Below, one piece after another: positions 41,022 to 48,995 of a DNA stretch of 64,000 nucleotides (positions are counted from its first letter, which is position 1; each line of letters starts with the position of its first letter). A program made the position numbers and the translations under genes. Source of the DNA: an uncultured Clostridia bacterium (GTDB lineage Bacteria > Bacillota > Clostridia > Christensenellales > Aristaeellaceae); assembly GCA_934647235.1 (NCBI GenBank), contig CAKUFG010000003.1:1-64000 (forward strand), given 5' to 3'. The notes below the pieces were generated by a model, which searched no databases, had not been told where the DNA came from, and saw only the letters and a program-made list of their open reading frames with translations.

Positions 41022-42044
41022 TTACTTTTCAGTGCCCTCCACCGGGAACGTAACCTCCCAGTTGCCCTGAATCGGCTGGTCGGAAACAGAGTAGTAAGCG
41101 TTCAGGGTATAGCCGGTCAGCTCCGCCAGCGGCAGATCGAAAATCGCCTCGTCATATCTGTCCCCAATCTCCTTATCGGTGAAGAAGTCAAAACTCAGCG
41201 GGGCTTCCAGCGTTTTGCCGTCGGCGTCCGTCCAGTAAACATAGCCATACTGATCGGCGTTTCTTACATCCGTATAGTGCAGCTGCACGCGCGCTTTGCC
41301 ATCTACCTCGCCCAGGGCGGTCAGCTGTACGCCGGGATAGATCTCATACGCCTGCGCCTGGGGCAGCAGGGCCGTGTTGAACTGCGTCTTATCCGGATTG
41401 CCTTCCATGCCGACGCCGCCCCAGCCGGACAGCTTGGTTTCAGGCACCTGCTGGGTGGCCTGCACGGTCAGGCGCGCAATCTCATCGGTGGGAACGTCCG
41501 CTTCGCCCCTGGCCCGGACGCCCAGCGTCTTTTTCACGGTGAAGGTGATCTTATCGCCCGCAATTTCTTCGCCGTACAGCTGACGGATGGTCAGCAGGAA
41601 GGTCGCCGTGCGCGTGGCGGAATCATAGTCCACGCATTCGCCGCTTGCCTCGACCGGGGAGGCCGCGTGGATGGAATAGCTGTCAAACAGGTCGGCGTCC
41701 TTGGACAGCCGGTCGCCGGTCAGATCCTGCATGGTCAGGTAGATCTGCGCGGTATCCTCCTGCACATAGGCGCTGATTACCTCCATGCGGATGCCCTGAT
41801 CCTCGCAGCTCATGCGCACCGAGCGGAAATACTGCGCCGTGGCGGGCGACACGCGGTACAGCAGCTCATACGCCGCCGGCACGGTATCCGCCATCGCGGG
41901 AAGGGCCAGGGCTGCGCACAGCACCAGGGCCGCGCACAGCAGCGCCGCACGGCGCACACCGCTGTAGCGGGCGGCTGGGGCAAAGCGCACGCCGGTCTGA
42001 TCGCAAAAGCGCTGCCTGATATGCTGCAAATTCTGCCGATTCAT
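41022..42044 (-). CDS. Membrane-anchored putative anti-sigma factor (DUF4179-like)
   Basis: A 340-residue protein with a short cytosolic N-terminus (about 28 residues), one membrane helix (AALLCAALVLCAALALPAMA, about 33-52) and a large extracytoplasmic part of beta-strand character. It starts 22 bases after the ECF sigma gene, the usual place of its anti-sigma. The layout resembles DUF4179 proteins of Clostridia, although the cytosolic part is short and no zinc-binding motif is visible. The extracytoplasmic region includes YVQEDTAQIYLTMQDLTGDRL and VRNADQYGYVYWTDADG. The role is inferred from position. Confidence 0.7.
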   Translation of the reverse strand: MNRQNLQHIRQRFCDQTGVRFAPAARYSGVRRAALLCAALVLCAALALPAMADTVPAAYELLYRVSPATAQYFRSVRMSCEDQGIRMEVISAYVQEDTAQIYLTMQDLTGDRLSKDADLFDSYSIHAASPVEASGECVDYDSATRTATFLLTIRQLYGEEIAGDKITFTVKKTLGVRARGEADVPTDEIARLTVQATQQVPETKLSGWGGVGMEGNPDKTQFNTALLPQAQAYEIYPGVQLTALGEVDGKARVQLHYTDVRNADQYGYVYWTDADGKTLEAPLSFDFFTDKEIGDRYDEAIFDLPLAELTGYTLNAYYSVSDQPIQGNWEVTFPVEGTEK

Positions 42045-42066
42045 TGTTTTTCTCCTTTATATATCA

Positions 42067-42615
42067 TCATTCCAGGGTCAATCGTGCGCGCAGACTGTTC
42101 CGCGCACGGTAAAGGCGGTTTTGCACCTGGCGGGAGGTCATGCCCAGCGCCAGGGCGATTTCGCGCGGCTTCTGATCGCTCAGATACCGCCGGGTCAGCA
42201 TCTCCTGCTCCTCCTCAGGCAGGGTTTGCAGGGCGGCAATCAGCTCCCTGCGCGTATCCAGGGACAACGCCTGCGCGCTGATATCCAGCGTCTGCTCGGC
42301 CAGGGTTTCCTCCAGCGACACTGTCCGGCTGCGCGCCAGGCTGCGATATCTGTCCGTCGCCCGGCTGCGCGCCACCATGCACAGGAAGGTTTTCAGCGTG
42401 CTGCGCGCGGGATCATAGCGTTCCGGATGCCGCCACAGATACACGAAGGCGTCGGCCACGCATTCCTCAATATCCTGCGGCCCGCCGCTTTTGCTCAGAA
42501 CCGCCGCGCACACGCGCCATAGCAGACGAGAATAGCGATTGATGATGGTTTCCATCGCTGCCTCATCGCGGATTTGCACGGCGCGGCTCAGCTCCGCATC
42601 CGTCAAACGGCTCAC
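42067..42615 (-). CDS. ECF-type RNA polymerase sigma factor
   Basis: A 182-residue sigma-70 family protein with only regions 2 and 4. Region 2 includes NRYSRLLWRVCAAVL and DIEECVADAFVYLWRHPERYDP; region 4 includes LPEEEQEMLTRRYLSDQKPREIALALGM, followed by SRQVQNRLYRARNSLRARL. It is the first gene of a two-gene unit with the putative anti-sigma. No second copy of an ECF-type promoter was recognised in the window. Confidence 0.93.
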   Translation of the reverse strand: MSRLTDAELSRAVQIRDEAAMETIINRYSRLLWRVCAAVLSKSGGPQDIEECVADAFVYLWRHPERYDPARSTLKTFLCMVARSRATDRYRSLARSRTVSLEETLAEQTLDISAQALSLDTRRELIAALQTLPEEEQEMLTRRYLSDQKPREIALALGMTSRQVQNRLYRARNSLRARLTLE

Positions 42616-42732
42616 TTCCTTTCCTGAGTTTGATTGACCGGTCGCTTATAGTACGCTGAAAAGAAGAAAAACGCTTACAAAAAAGCTGCTGAAAAAGCAT
42701 CTGCTGATAAAGCTGCAATTCATACCGCAGCC

Positions 42733-42762
42733 ATTATAGCATAAAAGCCTGCGGCAAAACAA
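42733..42762 (-). promoter_or_regulatory. Possible promoter of the ECF sigma operon
   Basis: On the minus strand TTGTTT, 18 bases, TATAAT, about 118 bases before the sigma start. The remaining 42616-42855 gap holds the LysR terminator and no gene. Confidence 0.5.
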
Positions 42763-42792
42763 AAGGATGTTGGTTCAGCTGCGTCCAAAACC

Positions 42793-42816
42793 AAAAAACA
42801 GCCGCCAACGCAGCTG
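42793..42816 (-). terminator. Terminator of the LysR gene
   Basis: On the minus strand GCAGCTGC..., stem CAGCTGC / GCGGCTG with loop GTTG, one G-T pair, followed by TTTTTT. Confidence 0.75.
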
Positions 42817-42855
42817 CTTTTTGTCCTCCTCCTCCACCGCCGTACCGCCTAGATG

Positions 42856-43770
42856 TTATTTTCTGTCTCCTACCACGCCCCTTGTCTCATTGTAGCTGCG
42901 CACGATGTCCCGCAGCGTCTCAAAGTGTTCAAAGTCCTGAGAGTAAACGATGTTAATCTCGCGCATCATGCTCAGGTTCTCGATGGGCAAGACTGCAATT
43001 TTCTTCTTTTTCAGCTCATCCATGCAGGCGCTTTTGGCCAGCACGGACACGCCGAAATCGCGGCGGATCAGATCCTTGATCGTGGCGATGTTGTCGATTT
43101 CCATGATGACGTTAAAATCGTCGATGCTCATATTCTGGCTTTCCAGCGAGGATACGAACAGGTTGCGCGTGCTGCTGTCGGGCAGACGCAGGATCATCTT
43201 TTCCTTTTTCAGGGCGCTGATGGTCACCATGCTCTGCTTGGCCAGGCGATGGTTGGGCGATACCGCCAGCACCAGGCAGTCGGTATCCAGCATCAGATAG
43301 CGCAGCGAGGGGTGATTGAGCTTGCCCTCCACGATGGCAAAATCCAGCTCGTAGTTTTTCACCTTGTCGTACAGGTTGCTCAGCGTATCGGTGATGATCT
43401 TGACCGTCACGCCCTCGTGGTTGTTTACATACTTGGCCAGCGCCTCGGAAATAGCGTTGCTCTCGGCCGTATGGGTGATGCCCACGGTCAATTGCGTCAG
43501 CTGCCGCTTTTCGCTGGTCAAATCGCGCTGTAAATTGTTGTACAGCGACAGCATGCGTTTGGCGTACTTGATCGCCGTTTCACCCTCGTGGGTGATGCGC
43601 AGCTCGTTATTGACGCGCTCAAAAATGCGGATGCCCAGCTCGCCCTCCAGCGCGCGGATGTGCTGGCTCACCGCCGGCTGCGTCAGGGATAATTGCTCGG
43701 CGGCGCGGGTATAGCTGCCCGTCTCGGCCACCTTAATCAGGGAATACACCTTGGGATCAATCACAAGCAT
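42856..43770 (-). CDS. LysR family transcriptional regulator
   Basis: A 304-residue LTTR. The winged helix covers about 5-65 (SLIKVAETGSYTRAAEQLSLTQPAVSQHIRALEGELGIRIFER), and the effector-binding domain runs from about 90 to 295. AGAGG is only 2 bases from the ATG at 43770 but 8 from GTG at 43764, so MIDPKVYSL may be the true start. It uses more A/T-rich codons (many Lys and Asn) than its neighbours. Targets may include the adjacent MATE gene or itself; TCAGT-N10-ACTGA at 43777-43796 is a candidate autoregulatory site. Confidence 0.93.
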   Translation of the reverse strand: MLVIDPKVYSLIKVAETGSYTRAAEQLSLTQPAVSQHIRALEGELGIRIFERVNNELRITHEGETAIKYAKRMLSLYNNLQRDLTSEKRQLTQLTVGITHTAESNAISEALAKYVNNHEGVTVKIITDTLSNLYDKVKNYELDFAIVEGKLNHPSLRYLMLDTDCLVLAVSPNHRLAKQSMVTISALKKEKMILRLPDSSTRNLFVSSLESQNMSIDDFNVIMEIDNIATIKDLIRRDFGVSVLAKSACMDELKKKKIAVLPIENLSMMREINIVYSQDFEHFETLRDIVRSYNETRGVVGDRK

Positions 43771-43824
43771 AGCCTCTCAGTCATCACAGTCACTGATAAT
43801 GCAGTGTGTGCAGGATTAGAAATT

Positions 43825-43833
43825 ATTATATCA
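43825..43833 (-). promoter_or_regulatory. Extended -10 promoter of the LysR gene
   Basis: On the minus strand TGATATAAT, an extended -10; no good -35. It overlaps the last codon of the MATE gene and lies about 55 bases before the LysR start. Confidence 0.5.
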
Positions 43834-45246
43834 CACCTTTGCGCTTTGCGCCATCCCCGCCGCAGGCTGATCGATCAAAAGATCGGCGTGCTGGCGCATG
43901 AAGGATGCAAAGAACGCGATGGCCGTAACACAGCAGATCACATCAGCGATAGGCGTAGCCCATACGATGCCGTAAATGGGCATCGCGTTGTTGAGGATGA
44001 ACATCAGCGGGATATCCACCAGACCCTTGCGCAGGATGGCCAGCAGGAAGGACTTCATGCCCTTGCCCGTCGCCTGGAAGAACGATATGAAGGCGTATGC
44101 GCAGGCCGAGAAGGGGCCGCCCAGGGACAGGATGCGCAGGAAGCGCGCGCCGTACACCACCGAATCCGAGCCGTGCTGGATGAATATGCCAATCAGCTGC
44201 CGGCTGAAGCACAGGCTGACCGTCATGCACAGCGTGGCCATGGCAACCGAGGCCAGCGTGGAAATCAGCACGGTGGAGCGCATGCGGCGGTGGTTGCCTG
44301 AGGCGTAATTGTAGCCAATCAGCGGCAGCACGCCCTGCGCCATGCCGCGCACGATGCAGTGTGCCAGCATGTTCACCTTCTTGGCCACACCGATGCCCGC
44401 CTGCATGGCCGTGCCCGCCAGGGACATCAGGTTATCCAGCACCGCATAGGAGATGTTTTCAAACAGCGTCATCAGGCACGCGGGCAGGCCGGTGCTCATC
44501 ACGTCGGCCGGGATGCGGTCGTCCAGCATCCTGCGGGAGGGCGCAAAGCGCATCACCGAGCGGTCGCGGTTGCGGGCGATCACCCATACAAAGTAGCCTG
44601 TGGCCAGCACATTGGACAGCGCCGTGGCGATGGCCGCGCCCAGGGTTTCCTGTCCCTTGGGCAGGATCACAAACATGAACAGCGGATCCAGCGCCATGTT
44701 GAATACGCCGCCCAGCGTAATGCCGACGCTGGATTGCAGCGAGTGCCCCTCAGCGCGGATCAGATGCGCCAGCAGCGTGTTCATCGCCGTGCAGAAGCCG
44801 CCGAGCACCACCGTGCAGACCAGGTATTCCACCGCGTAGGCGTGCACCGTGGGATCAGAGCCGCCCAGCAGGTTGATAAACATATCGCGCATTAGATAGG
44901 CAGCCAGCGAATACAGCAGCGTCACCGCAATGCAGCCCCACAGCGAAAACGCCGCCGTGTGCCTGGCGCGCTCCGGGCTGTGCTTGCCAAGCGCACGGGA
45001 AATAACGCTTGCGCCGCCCACGCCGAACAGGTTGGAGATGGCCGACAGGAACATGAAGGCCGGCATGCACACCGTCACGGCGGTGATCATCGCATCGCTG
45101 CCCGTCAGGCCGATAAAGAAGGTATCGGCCATGTTGTACACCACCAGGATGATCTGCCCGATCACCGTGGGCAGCGCCAGCTTAAAAATAGCCTTGGGTA
45201 CCGGGCAATGCTCAAACAGCTCTTTCTCGCTCGACTGATCCTTCAT
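43831..45246 (-). CDS. MATE family efflux transporter
   Basis: Twelve-helix cation-driven multidrug or toxin exporter of 471 residues. The N-terminus is cytosolic, then FKLALPTVIGQIILVVYNMADTFFIG, the MATE opening helix, with the matching repeat in the second half (VPADVMSTGLPACLMTLFENISYAVLDN, then VNMLAHCIVRGMAQGVLPLIGYNYASG). The start at 45246 has GAAGGAG upstream and lies 35 bases inside the preceding gene. It is the second gene of a unit driven from 45698-45726. Substrate unknown. Confidence 0.93.
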   Translation of the reverse strand: MKDQSSEKELFEHCPVPKAIFKLALPTVIGQIILVVYNMADTFFIGLTGSDAMITAVTVCMPAFMFLSAISNLFGVGGASVISRALGKHSPERARHTAAFSLWGCIAVTLLYSLAAYLMRDMFINLLGGSDPTVHAYAVEYLVCTVVLGGFCTAMNTLLAHLIRAEGHSLQSSVGITLGGVFNMALDPLFMFVILPKGQETLGAAIATALSNVLATGYFVWVIARNRDRSVMRFAPSRRMLDDRIPADVMSTGLPACLMTLFENISYAVLDNLMSLAGTAMQAGIGVAKKVNMLAHCIVRGMAQGVLPLIGYNYASGNHRRMRSTVLISTLASVAMATLCMTVSLCFSRQLIGIFIQHGSDSVVYGARFLRILSLGGPFSACAYAFISFFQATGKGMKSFLLAILRKGLVDIPLMFILNNAMPIYGIVWATPIADVICCVTAIAFFASFMRQHADLLIDQPAAGMAQSAKV

Positions 45247-45664
45247 CGTCTTCTCCTTCGGCGGGTACAACCGCCACATGCTCAAACAAAATCAAAAATA
45301 CAACCGCTGCCGTCCATGTCCCGCCGCTGAGCAGCGTCAGCAGGATATATCCGGTTTTCAGCGTCATCCGCCAGGGCGCCTCCCAGCACAGGCCAAAGGC
45401 CAGTGCGCACGCAGCCGCGCCCAGCAGCCCATGCCACAGGGCAGGCAGCCCTGGCACAAAGTCCAGCGCAAGGGAAGCCAGCAGGCACCAGCCAAACAGC
45501 ATGGCGTCCGCCGCCAGCATCATGCCCAGGCCGCGCTGGCTGCGGATGCTGCGCAGTAACCCGCCAGGCAGGCATGGCCCAGCTTGCAGGCTGCGGGCAA
45601 TCTGTCCGCGTTTTGCAGGCAGTGCGGCGTAGCGCCCGACCTGCCCCAGCATGCTCCGCGTCAC
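45212..45664 (-). CDS. Small membrane protein of unknown function, co-translated with MATE
   Basis: A 150-residue frame starting with GTG, with AGGGGGCAGGGCGCG upstream and an excellent promoter just before it. The N-terminal ~45 residues are basic (SQRGLGMM ends the stretch). Three hydrophobic helices follow (MLAADAMLFGWCLLASLAL, ALWHGLLGAAACALAFGLCW, LLTLLSGGTWTAAVVFLILFEH), then an acidic tail. Its last 35 bases overlap the MATE gene. No family recognised. The promoter position argues that it is translated, though an untranslated leader cannot be excluded. Confidence 0.6.
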   Translation of the reverse strand: MTRSMLGQVGRYAALPAKRGQIARSLQAGPCLPGGLLRSIRSQRGLGMMLAADAMLFGWCLLASLALDFVPGLPALWHGLLGAAACALAFGLCWEAPWRMTLKTGYILLTLLSGGTWTAAVVFLILFEHVAVVPAEGEDDEGSVERERAV

Positions 45665-45697
45665 CGCGCCCTGCCCCCTTCGCTTTGAATTGCCGCC

Positions 45698-45726
45698 ATT
45701 ATAGACATCCTGCGGCAGAATATCAA
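45698..45726 (-). promoter_or_regulatory. Strong sigma-A promoter of the unknown-MATE unit
   Basis: On the minus strand TTGATA, 17 bases, TATAAT. The region 45727-45933 between this and the plus-strand promoter holds only a small CGATAA/TTATCG hairpin and no gene. Confidence 0.85.
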
Positions 45727-45933
45727 ATAATGTTTCGATATCGTTGGATTACAAAACCTTATAAGCACGGCAAGTACGGAAGCCAAAGCGCGCGAATCTA
45801 ATTAAATAAGGATAGAAACTGGAATTGAACCTCAAAACGTTTGCTGGAGCATGGCCGTTTTTTTCATTGATGCGATAAATTTTTCTTATCGGGCACGATT
45901 GCAGAAAGACATCGGCGCAGATGAAAATTTCGC

Positions 45934-45963
45934 TTGCATTTTTCGCTTTCCAGGTGCTAAAAT
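45934..45963 (+). promoter_or_regulatory. Sigma-A promoter of the second MATE gene
   Basis: TTGCAT, 18 bases, TAAAAT. It drives a leader of about 120 bases before the MATE start. Confidence 0.6.
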
Positions 45964-45974
45964 ACACACCGAAA

Positions 45975-46075
45975 CGATACACGCAGTATGCCGCTGCTGA
46001 TACGACACGGAGCGCTGCGGCTGTATCGCGGGTTGTGTTTTCCTGCCCTGCCGCAAACGCGGCAAGGGCTTTTTT
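45975..46075 (+). ncRNA. Structured 5' leader ending in a terminator (candidate riboswitch or attenuator)
   Basis: CGATACACGCAG (45975-45986) pairs with CTGCG-GC-TGTATCG (46015-46028), enclosing a 28-base region. A terminator follows at 46045-46075: GCCCTGCCGC, loop AAAC, GCGGCAAGGGC and six T. It lies just before the AGGAGG of the MATE gene. TGCCGC at 45989-45994 repeats the terminator's 5' arm and could pair with GCGGCA at 46059-46064, giving an antiterminator. It does not match the guanidine-I consensus I know. Confidence 0.6.
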
Positions 46076-46093
46076 ATTGAAGGAGGAAGCATC

Positions 46094-47503
46094 ATGGAAA
46101 CACAATCCAACGCATTTCTGGGCACGGAAAAAGTAAGCAGGCTGATGCGTAAATTCGCGCTGCCCTGCGTGATATCGCTGCTGGTAGGCGCGCTGTATAA
46201 CATTGTGGATCAGATCTACATCGCCAACGCATCCTACCTGGGCTCCTACGGCAACGCGGCCAACACGGTGGTGTTCCCGCTGACGGTGATCGCGCTGGCC
46301 ATCGCCACCATGCTGGGCGACGGCTGCTGCGCCTTCGTCAGCCTCAGCCTGGGCGCCCAAAACCAACAGGACGCGCACAAGGGCGTGGGCACAGCCATCG
46401 TGGCGCTGATTGCCAGCAGCCTTGCGCTGACGGCGATTTACCTGATCTTTTTGGAGCCGATCGTGACGATGTTCGGCGCGCAGGTCAATGAGGAAACCTT
46501 CCGGCTGAGCAAAGAATACTTTTTCTATATCGCCCTGGGCGTGCCGTTTTACATGTTCGGCCAGGCGCTTAACCCCATCATTCGTTCGGACGGCAGCCCC
46601 AGGTTTGCCATGATCACGCTGCTTTCGGGCGCGATTCTCAACTGCATTCTGGATCCCATCTTTATTTACACCCTGCACTGGGGCATGATGGGCGCGGCGG
46701 TAGCCACGGTCATCGGGCAGATCGTATCGGCCGTGCTGGCGCTGATTTACCTGTTCCGCATGAAGGCCGTGCGGCTATGCCGCGACAGCTTCCGGGTGGA
46801 GGGCCGCGTGCTGCGCCGCATGCTGGGGCTGGGGCTGACAAGCTTCCTGTCGCAGATTTCCATCGTGCTGTCCATGGCGGCGGTACTGAACATGGTCAAA
46901 AAATATGGCGCAATGGATGCGATCTTCGGCCAGGAGCAATACGCGCAGATTCCCACGGCAGTGTTAGGCATCGTGATGAAGTTCTTCCAGATCATCATGT
47001 CCGTTTCCATCGGCCTGGCCGCGGGATGCATACCGGTGGTCGGATATAATATGGGCGCGGAGCGCCGCGACCGCGTGGGCGAGCTGCTGCGGCTGCTGAC
47101 CTGGGCGGAGGCCATCGTCGGACTGGCCGCCACGGTAATCTTTGAGTGCTTCCCAAGGCAGCTGATCGGCATCTTCGGCGCGGCGGAGGAAAGCGTTCAC
47201 TATACCAATTTCGCCATCCGATGCATCCGCATTTTCCTGGCCATGACCACGCTGTCCTGCGTCAATAAGGGCGCGTTTATTTTCCTGCAGGCCATGGGCA
47301 GGGCGGGGTTATCCACCGCGCTGTCCATGCTGCGCGAGATCGTATGCGGCGTGGGGCTTCCGCTGCTGCTGCCGCTGTTCTGGGGTCTGGACGGCATCAT
47401 CTTCTTCATGCCGCTTTCGGATATCATCACAGGCGTCGCAGCGCTGTATGTGATCATCTCGCTGTGCAGGCGCTTCAGGGCTCCCGCCGCGCAAAGCGCC
47501 TGA
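46094..47503 (+). CDS. MATE family efflux transporter (MepA-like)
   Basis: Second MATE exporter, 469 residues and twelve helices. It opens with KVSRLMRKFALPCVISLLVGALYNIVDQIYI, typical of the MepA branch of Bacillota. The half-repeat is at MLGLGLTSFLSQISIVLSMAAVLNMV, followed by SVSIGLAAGCIPVVGYNMGAERRDRV. AGGAGG lies 8 bases before the ATG. It differs clearly from the minus-strand MATE, so it is not a recent duplicate. Expression is probably controlled by the leader at 45975-46075. Substrate unknown. Confidence 0.94.
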   Translation: METQSNAFLGTEKVSRLMRKFALPCVISLLVGALYNIVDQIYIANASYLGSYGNAANTVVFPLTVIALAIATMLGDGCCAFVSLSLGAQNQQDAHKGVGTAIVALIASSLALTAIYLIFLEPIVTMFGAQVNEETFRLSKEYFFYIALGVPFYMFGQALNPIIRSDGSPRFAMITLLSGAILNCILDPIFIYTLHWGMMGAAVATVIGQIVSAVLALIYLFRMKAVRLCRDSFRVEGRVLRRMLGLGLTSFLSQISIVLSMAAVLNMVKKYGAMDAIFGQEQYAQIPTAVLGIVMKFFQIIMSVSIGLAAGCIPVVGYNMGAERRDRVGELLRLLTWAEAIVGLAATVIFECFPRQLIGIFGAAEESVHYTNFAIRCIRIFLAMTTLSCVNKGAFIFLQAMGRAGLSTALSMLREIVCGVGLPLLLPLFWGLDGIIFFMPLSDIITGVAALYVIISLCRRFRAPAAQSA

Positions 47504-47540
47504 AATACCAAAGAAATACAATCAGATATTCGGATTCTGA

Positions 47541-47569
47541 TTGACAGACGGCGCTTCGTCTGCTAAAAT
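47541..47569 (+). promoter_or_regulatory. Strong sigma-A promoter of glnA
   Basis: TTGACA, 17 bases, TAAAAT; the expected start point is just before the leader hairpin. Confidence 0.85.
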
Positions 47570-47579
47570 ATCCGCATTA

Positions 47580-47629
47580 CAGAGCAAGGGTGCTGTGCAA
47601 GGCGTTCCCATGCTCTGTTTTACTTTTTA
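47580..47629 (+). promoter_or_regulatory. glnA leader: terminator with an alternative ANTAR-type hairpin
   Basis: Terminator: CAGAGCA-A-GGG (47580-47590) pairs with CCC-A-TGCTCTG (47607-47617), followed by TTTTACTTTTT. Alternative: CAGAGC (47580-47585), loop AAGGGT, GCTGTG (47592-47597), one mismatch. That 6-base loop has A at position 1 and G at position 4, the ANTAR recognition pattern. The two forms exclude each other. A clear second ANTAR hairpin was not found. Confidence 0.65.
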
Positions 47630-47645
47630 AGGGAGGGTTTCCGGA

Positions 47646-48977
47646 ATGAGCAAGTTCACCAAGGAAGATATCGTTCGTATTGTGCGGGAAGACGATGTGG
47701 AGTTTATTCGCATGCAGTTTACCGATATTTTCGGCCAGCTCAAGAACGTGGCCATCACCGCATCGCAGATTGAAAAGGCCGTCAACAACGAAATCATGAT
47801 CGACGGCAGCTCCATCGAGGGCTTTGTGCGCATTCAGGAATCCGACCAGTATTTACATCCCGATCTGGACACCTTCACCATCCTGCCCTGGCGTCCGCAG
47901 CACGGCAAGGTCGCGCGGCTGATCTGTGACGTATACAATCCCGACGGCACGCCCTTTATCGGCGATCCCCGCGGCGCGCTGCGCCGGGTACTCAAGAAGG
48001 CCGCCGATATGGGCTACAGCTTCAACGTAGGCCCGGAGTGCGAGTTCTTCCTGTTCCAGACCGATGAGGACGGCAAGCCCACCACCACAACCAACGACGA
48101 AGCGGGCTACTTTGACCTGGGCCCGCTGGATCATGGCGAGAGCACGCGCCGCGAAATCTGCATGGCGCTGGAAACCATGGGCTTTGAGATTGAAGCCTCC
48201 CACCATGAGGTGGCCGCCGGTCAGCATGAAATCGATTTCAAATACGCCGAGGCGCTGGCTGCGGCCGACAATATCATGACCTTCAAGCTGGCCGTCAAGA
48301 CGCTGGCGCAGAAAAACGGCCTGCACGCCACCTTTATGCCCAAGCCCATTTTCGGCATCAACGGCAGCGGCATGCACACCAATATGTCCCTGTTCAAGGA
48401 CGGCAAAAACGTATTCTTTGACGAGTCGGGCGACAAGAAGCTGTCCGCCGACGCTTATCACTTTATCGCGGGCCTGCTGCACCACATCGGCGGCATGACG
48501 GCCATCCTGAACCCGCTGGTCAACTCCTACAAGCGCCTGGTGCCCGGCTATGAAGCTCCCTGCTACACGGCCTGGTCGGCCTCCAACCGCTCGGCGCTGA
48601 TCCGCATTCCCGCCGCGCGCGGGCAGGCCACCCGTGTGGAGCTGCGCTGCCCCGATCCTGCCTGCAATCCCTATCTGGCGCTGACGGTGTGCCTGGCCGC
48701 GGGCCTGGACGGCATTGAAAAGAAGATGACCCCGCCCGCCGAGATCACCGGCAACATCTTTGCCATGAGCCCCGCCGAACGCGAAGCCAAGGGCATCCAC
48801 AGCCTGCCCGGCACGCTGCACGATGCGGTCGCCGCCATGCAGAAGGACGAGCTGGTATGCTCCGCCCTGGGCGAGCACATTGTCAGCCAGTATATGGCCG
48901 GCAAGGAGAAGGAATGGGATTCCTACCGCACCCATGTGAGCAATTGGGAAATTGAAAAGTACCTCGTCACCTATTGA
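47646..48977 (+). CDS. glnA: Type I glutamine synthetase
   Basis: Joins ammonia and glutamate using ATP. At 443 residues it matches the GSI-alpha form of Bacillota, without the adenylylation region of long GSI-beta enzymes. Motifs are FTDIFGQLKN, MIDGSSIEGF, GPECEFFLF (metal), HHEVAAGQHEIDF, NGSGMHTNMSLF, NRSALIRIPAARGQATRVELR and the Glu-flap region LVNSYKRLVPGYEAP. GGGAGG precedes the ATG. An ANTAR protein gene follows after 18 bases, and the leader carries a terminator it could regulate. Confidence 0.98.
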   Translation: MSKFTKEDIVRIVREDDVEFIRMQFTDIFGQLKNVAITASQIEKAVNNEIMIDGSSIEGFVRIQESDQYLHPDLDTFTILPWRPQHGKVARLICDVYNPDGTPFIGDPRGALRRVLKKAADMGYSFNVGPECEFFLFQTDEDGKPTTTTNDEAGYFDLGPLDHGESTRREICMALETMGFEIEASHHEVAAGQHEIDFKYAEALAAADNIMTFKLAVKTLAQKNGLHATFMPKPIFGINGSGMHTNMSLFKDGKNVFFDESGDKKLSADAYHFIAGLLHHIGGMTAILNPLVNSYKRLVPGYEAPCYTAWSASNRSALIRIPAARGQATRVELRCPDPACNPYLALTVCLAAGLDGIEKKMTPPAEITGNIFAMSPAEREAKGIHSLPGTLHDAVAAMQKDELVCSALGEHIVSQYMAGKEKEWDSYRTHVSNWEIEKYLVTY

Positions 48978-48995
48978 CGCTGCCGGGGGCTTTGA

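Noticed and set aside
45975..46075. Guanidine-I (ykkC) riboswitch before the MATE gene
   Set aside because: The conserved ACGGCGGGAUAAAAG-like core I remember is not present.
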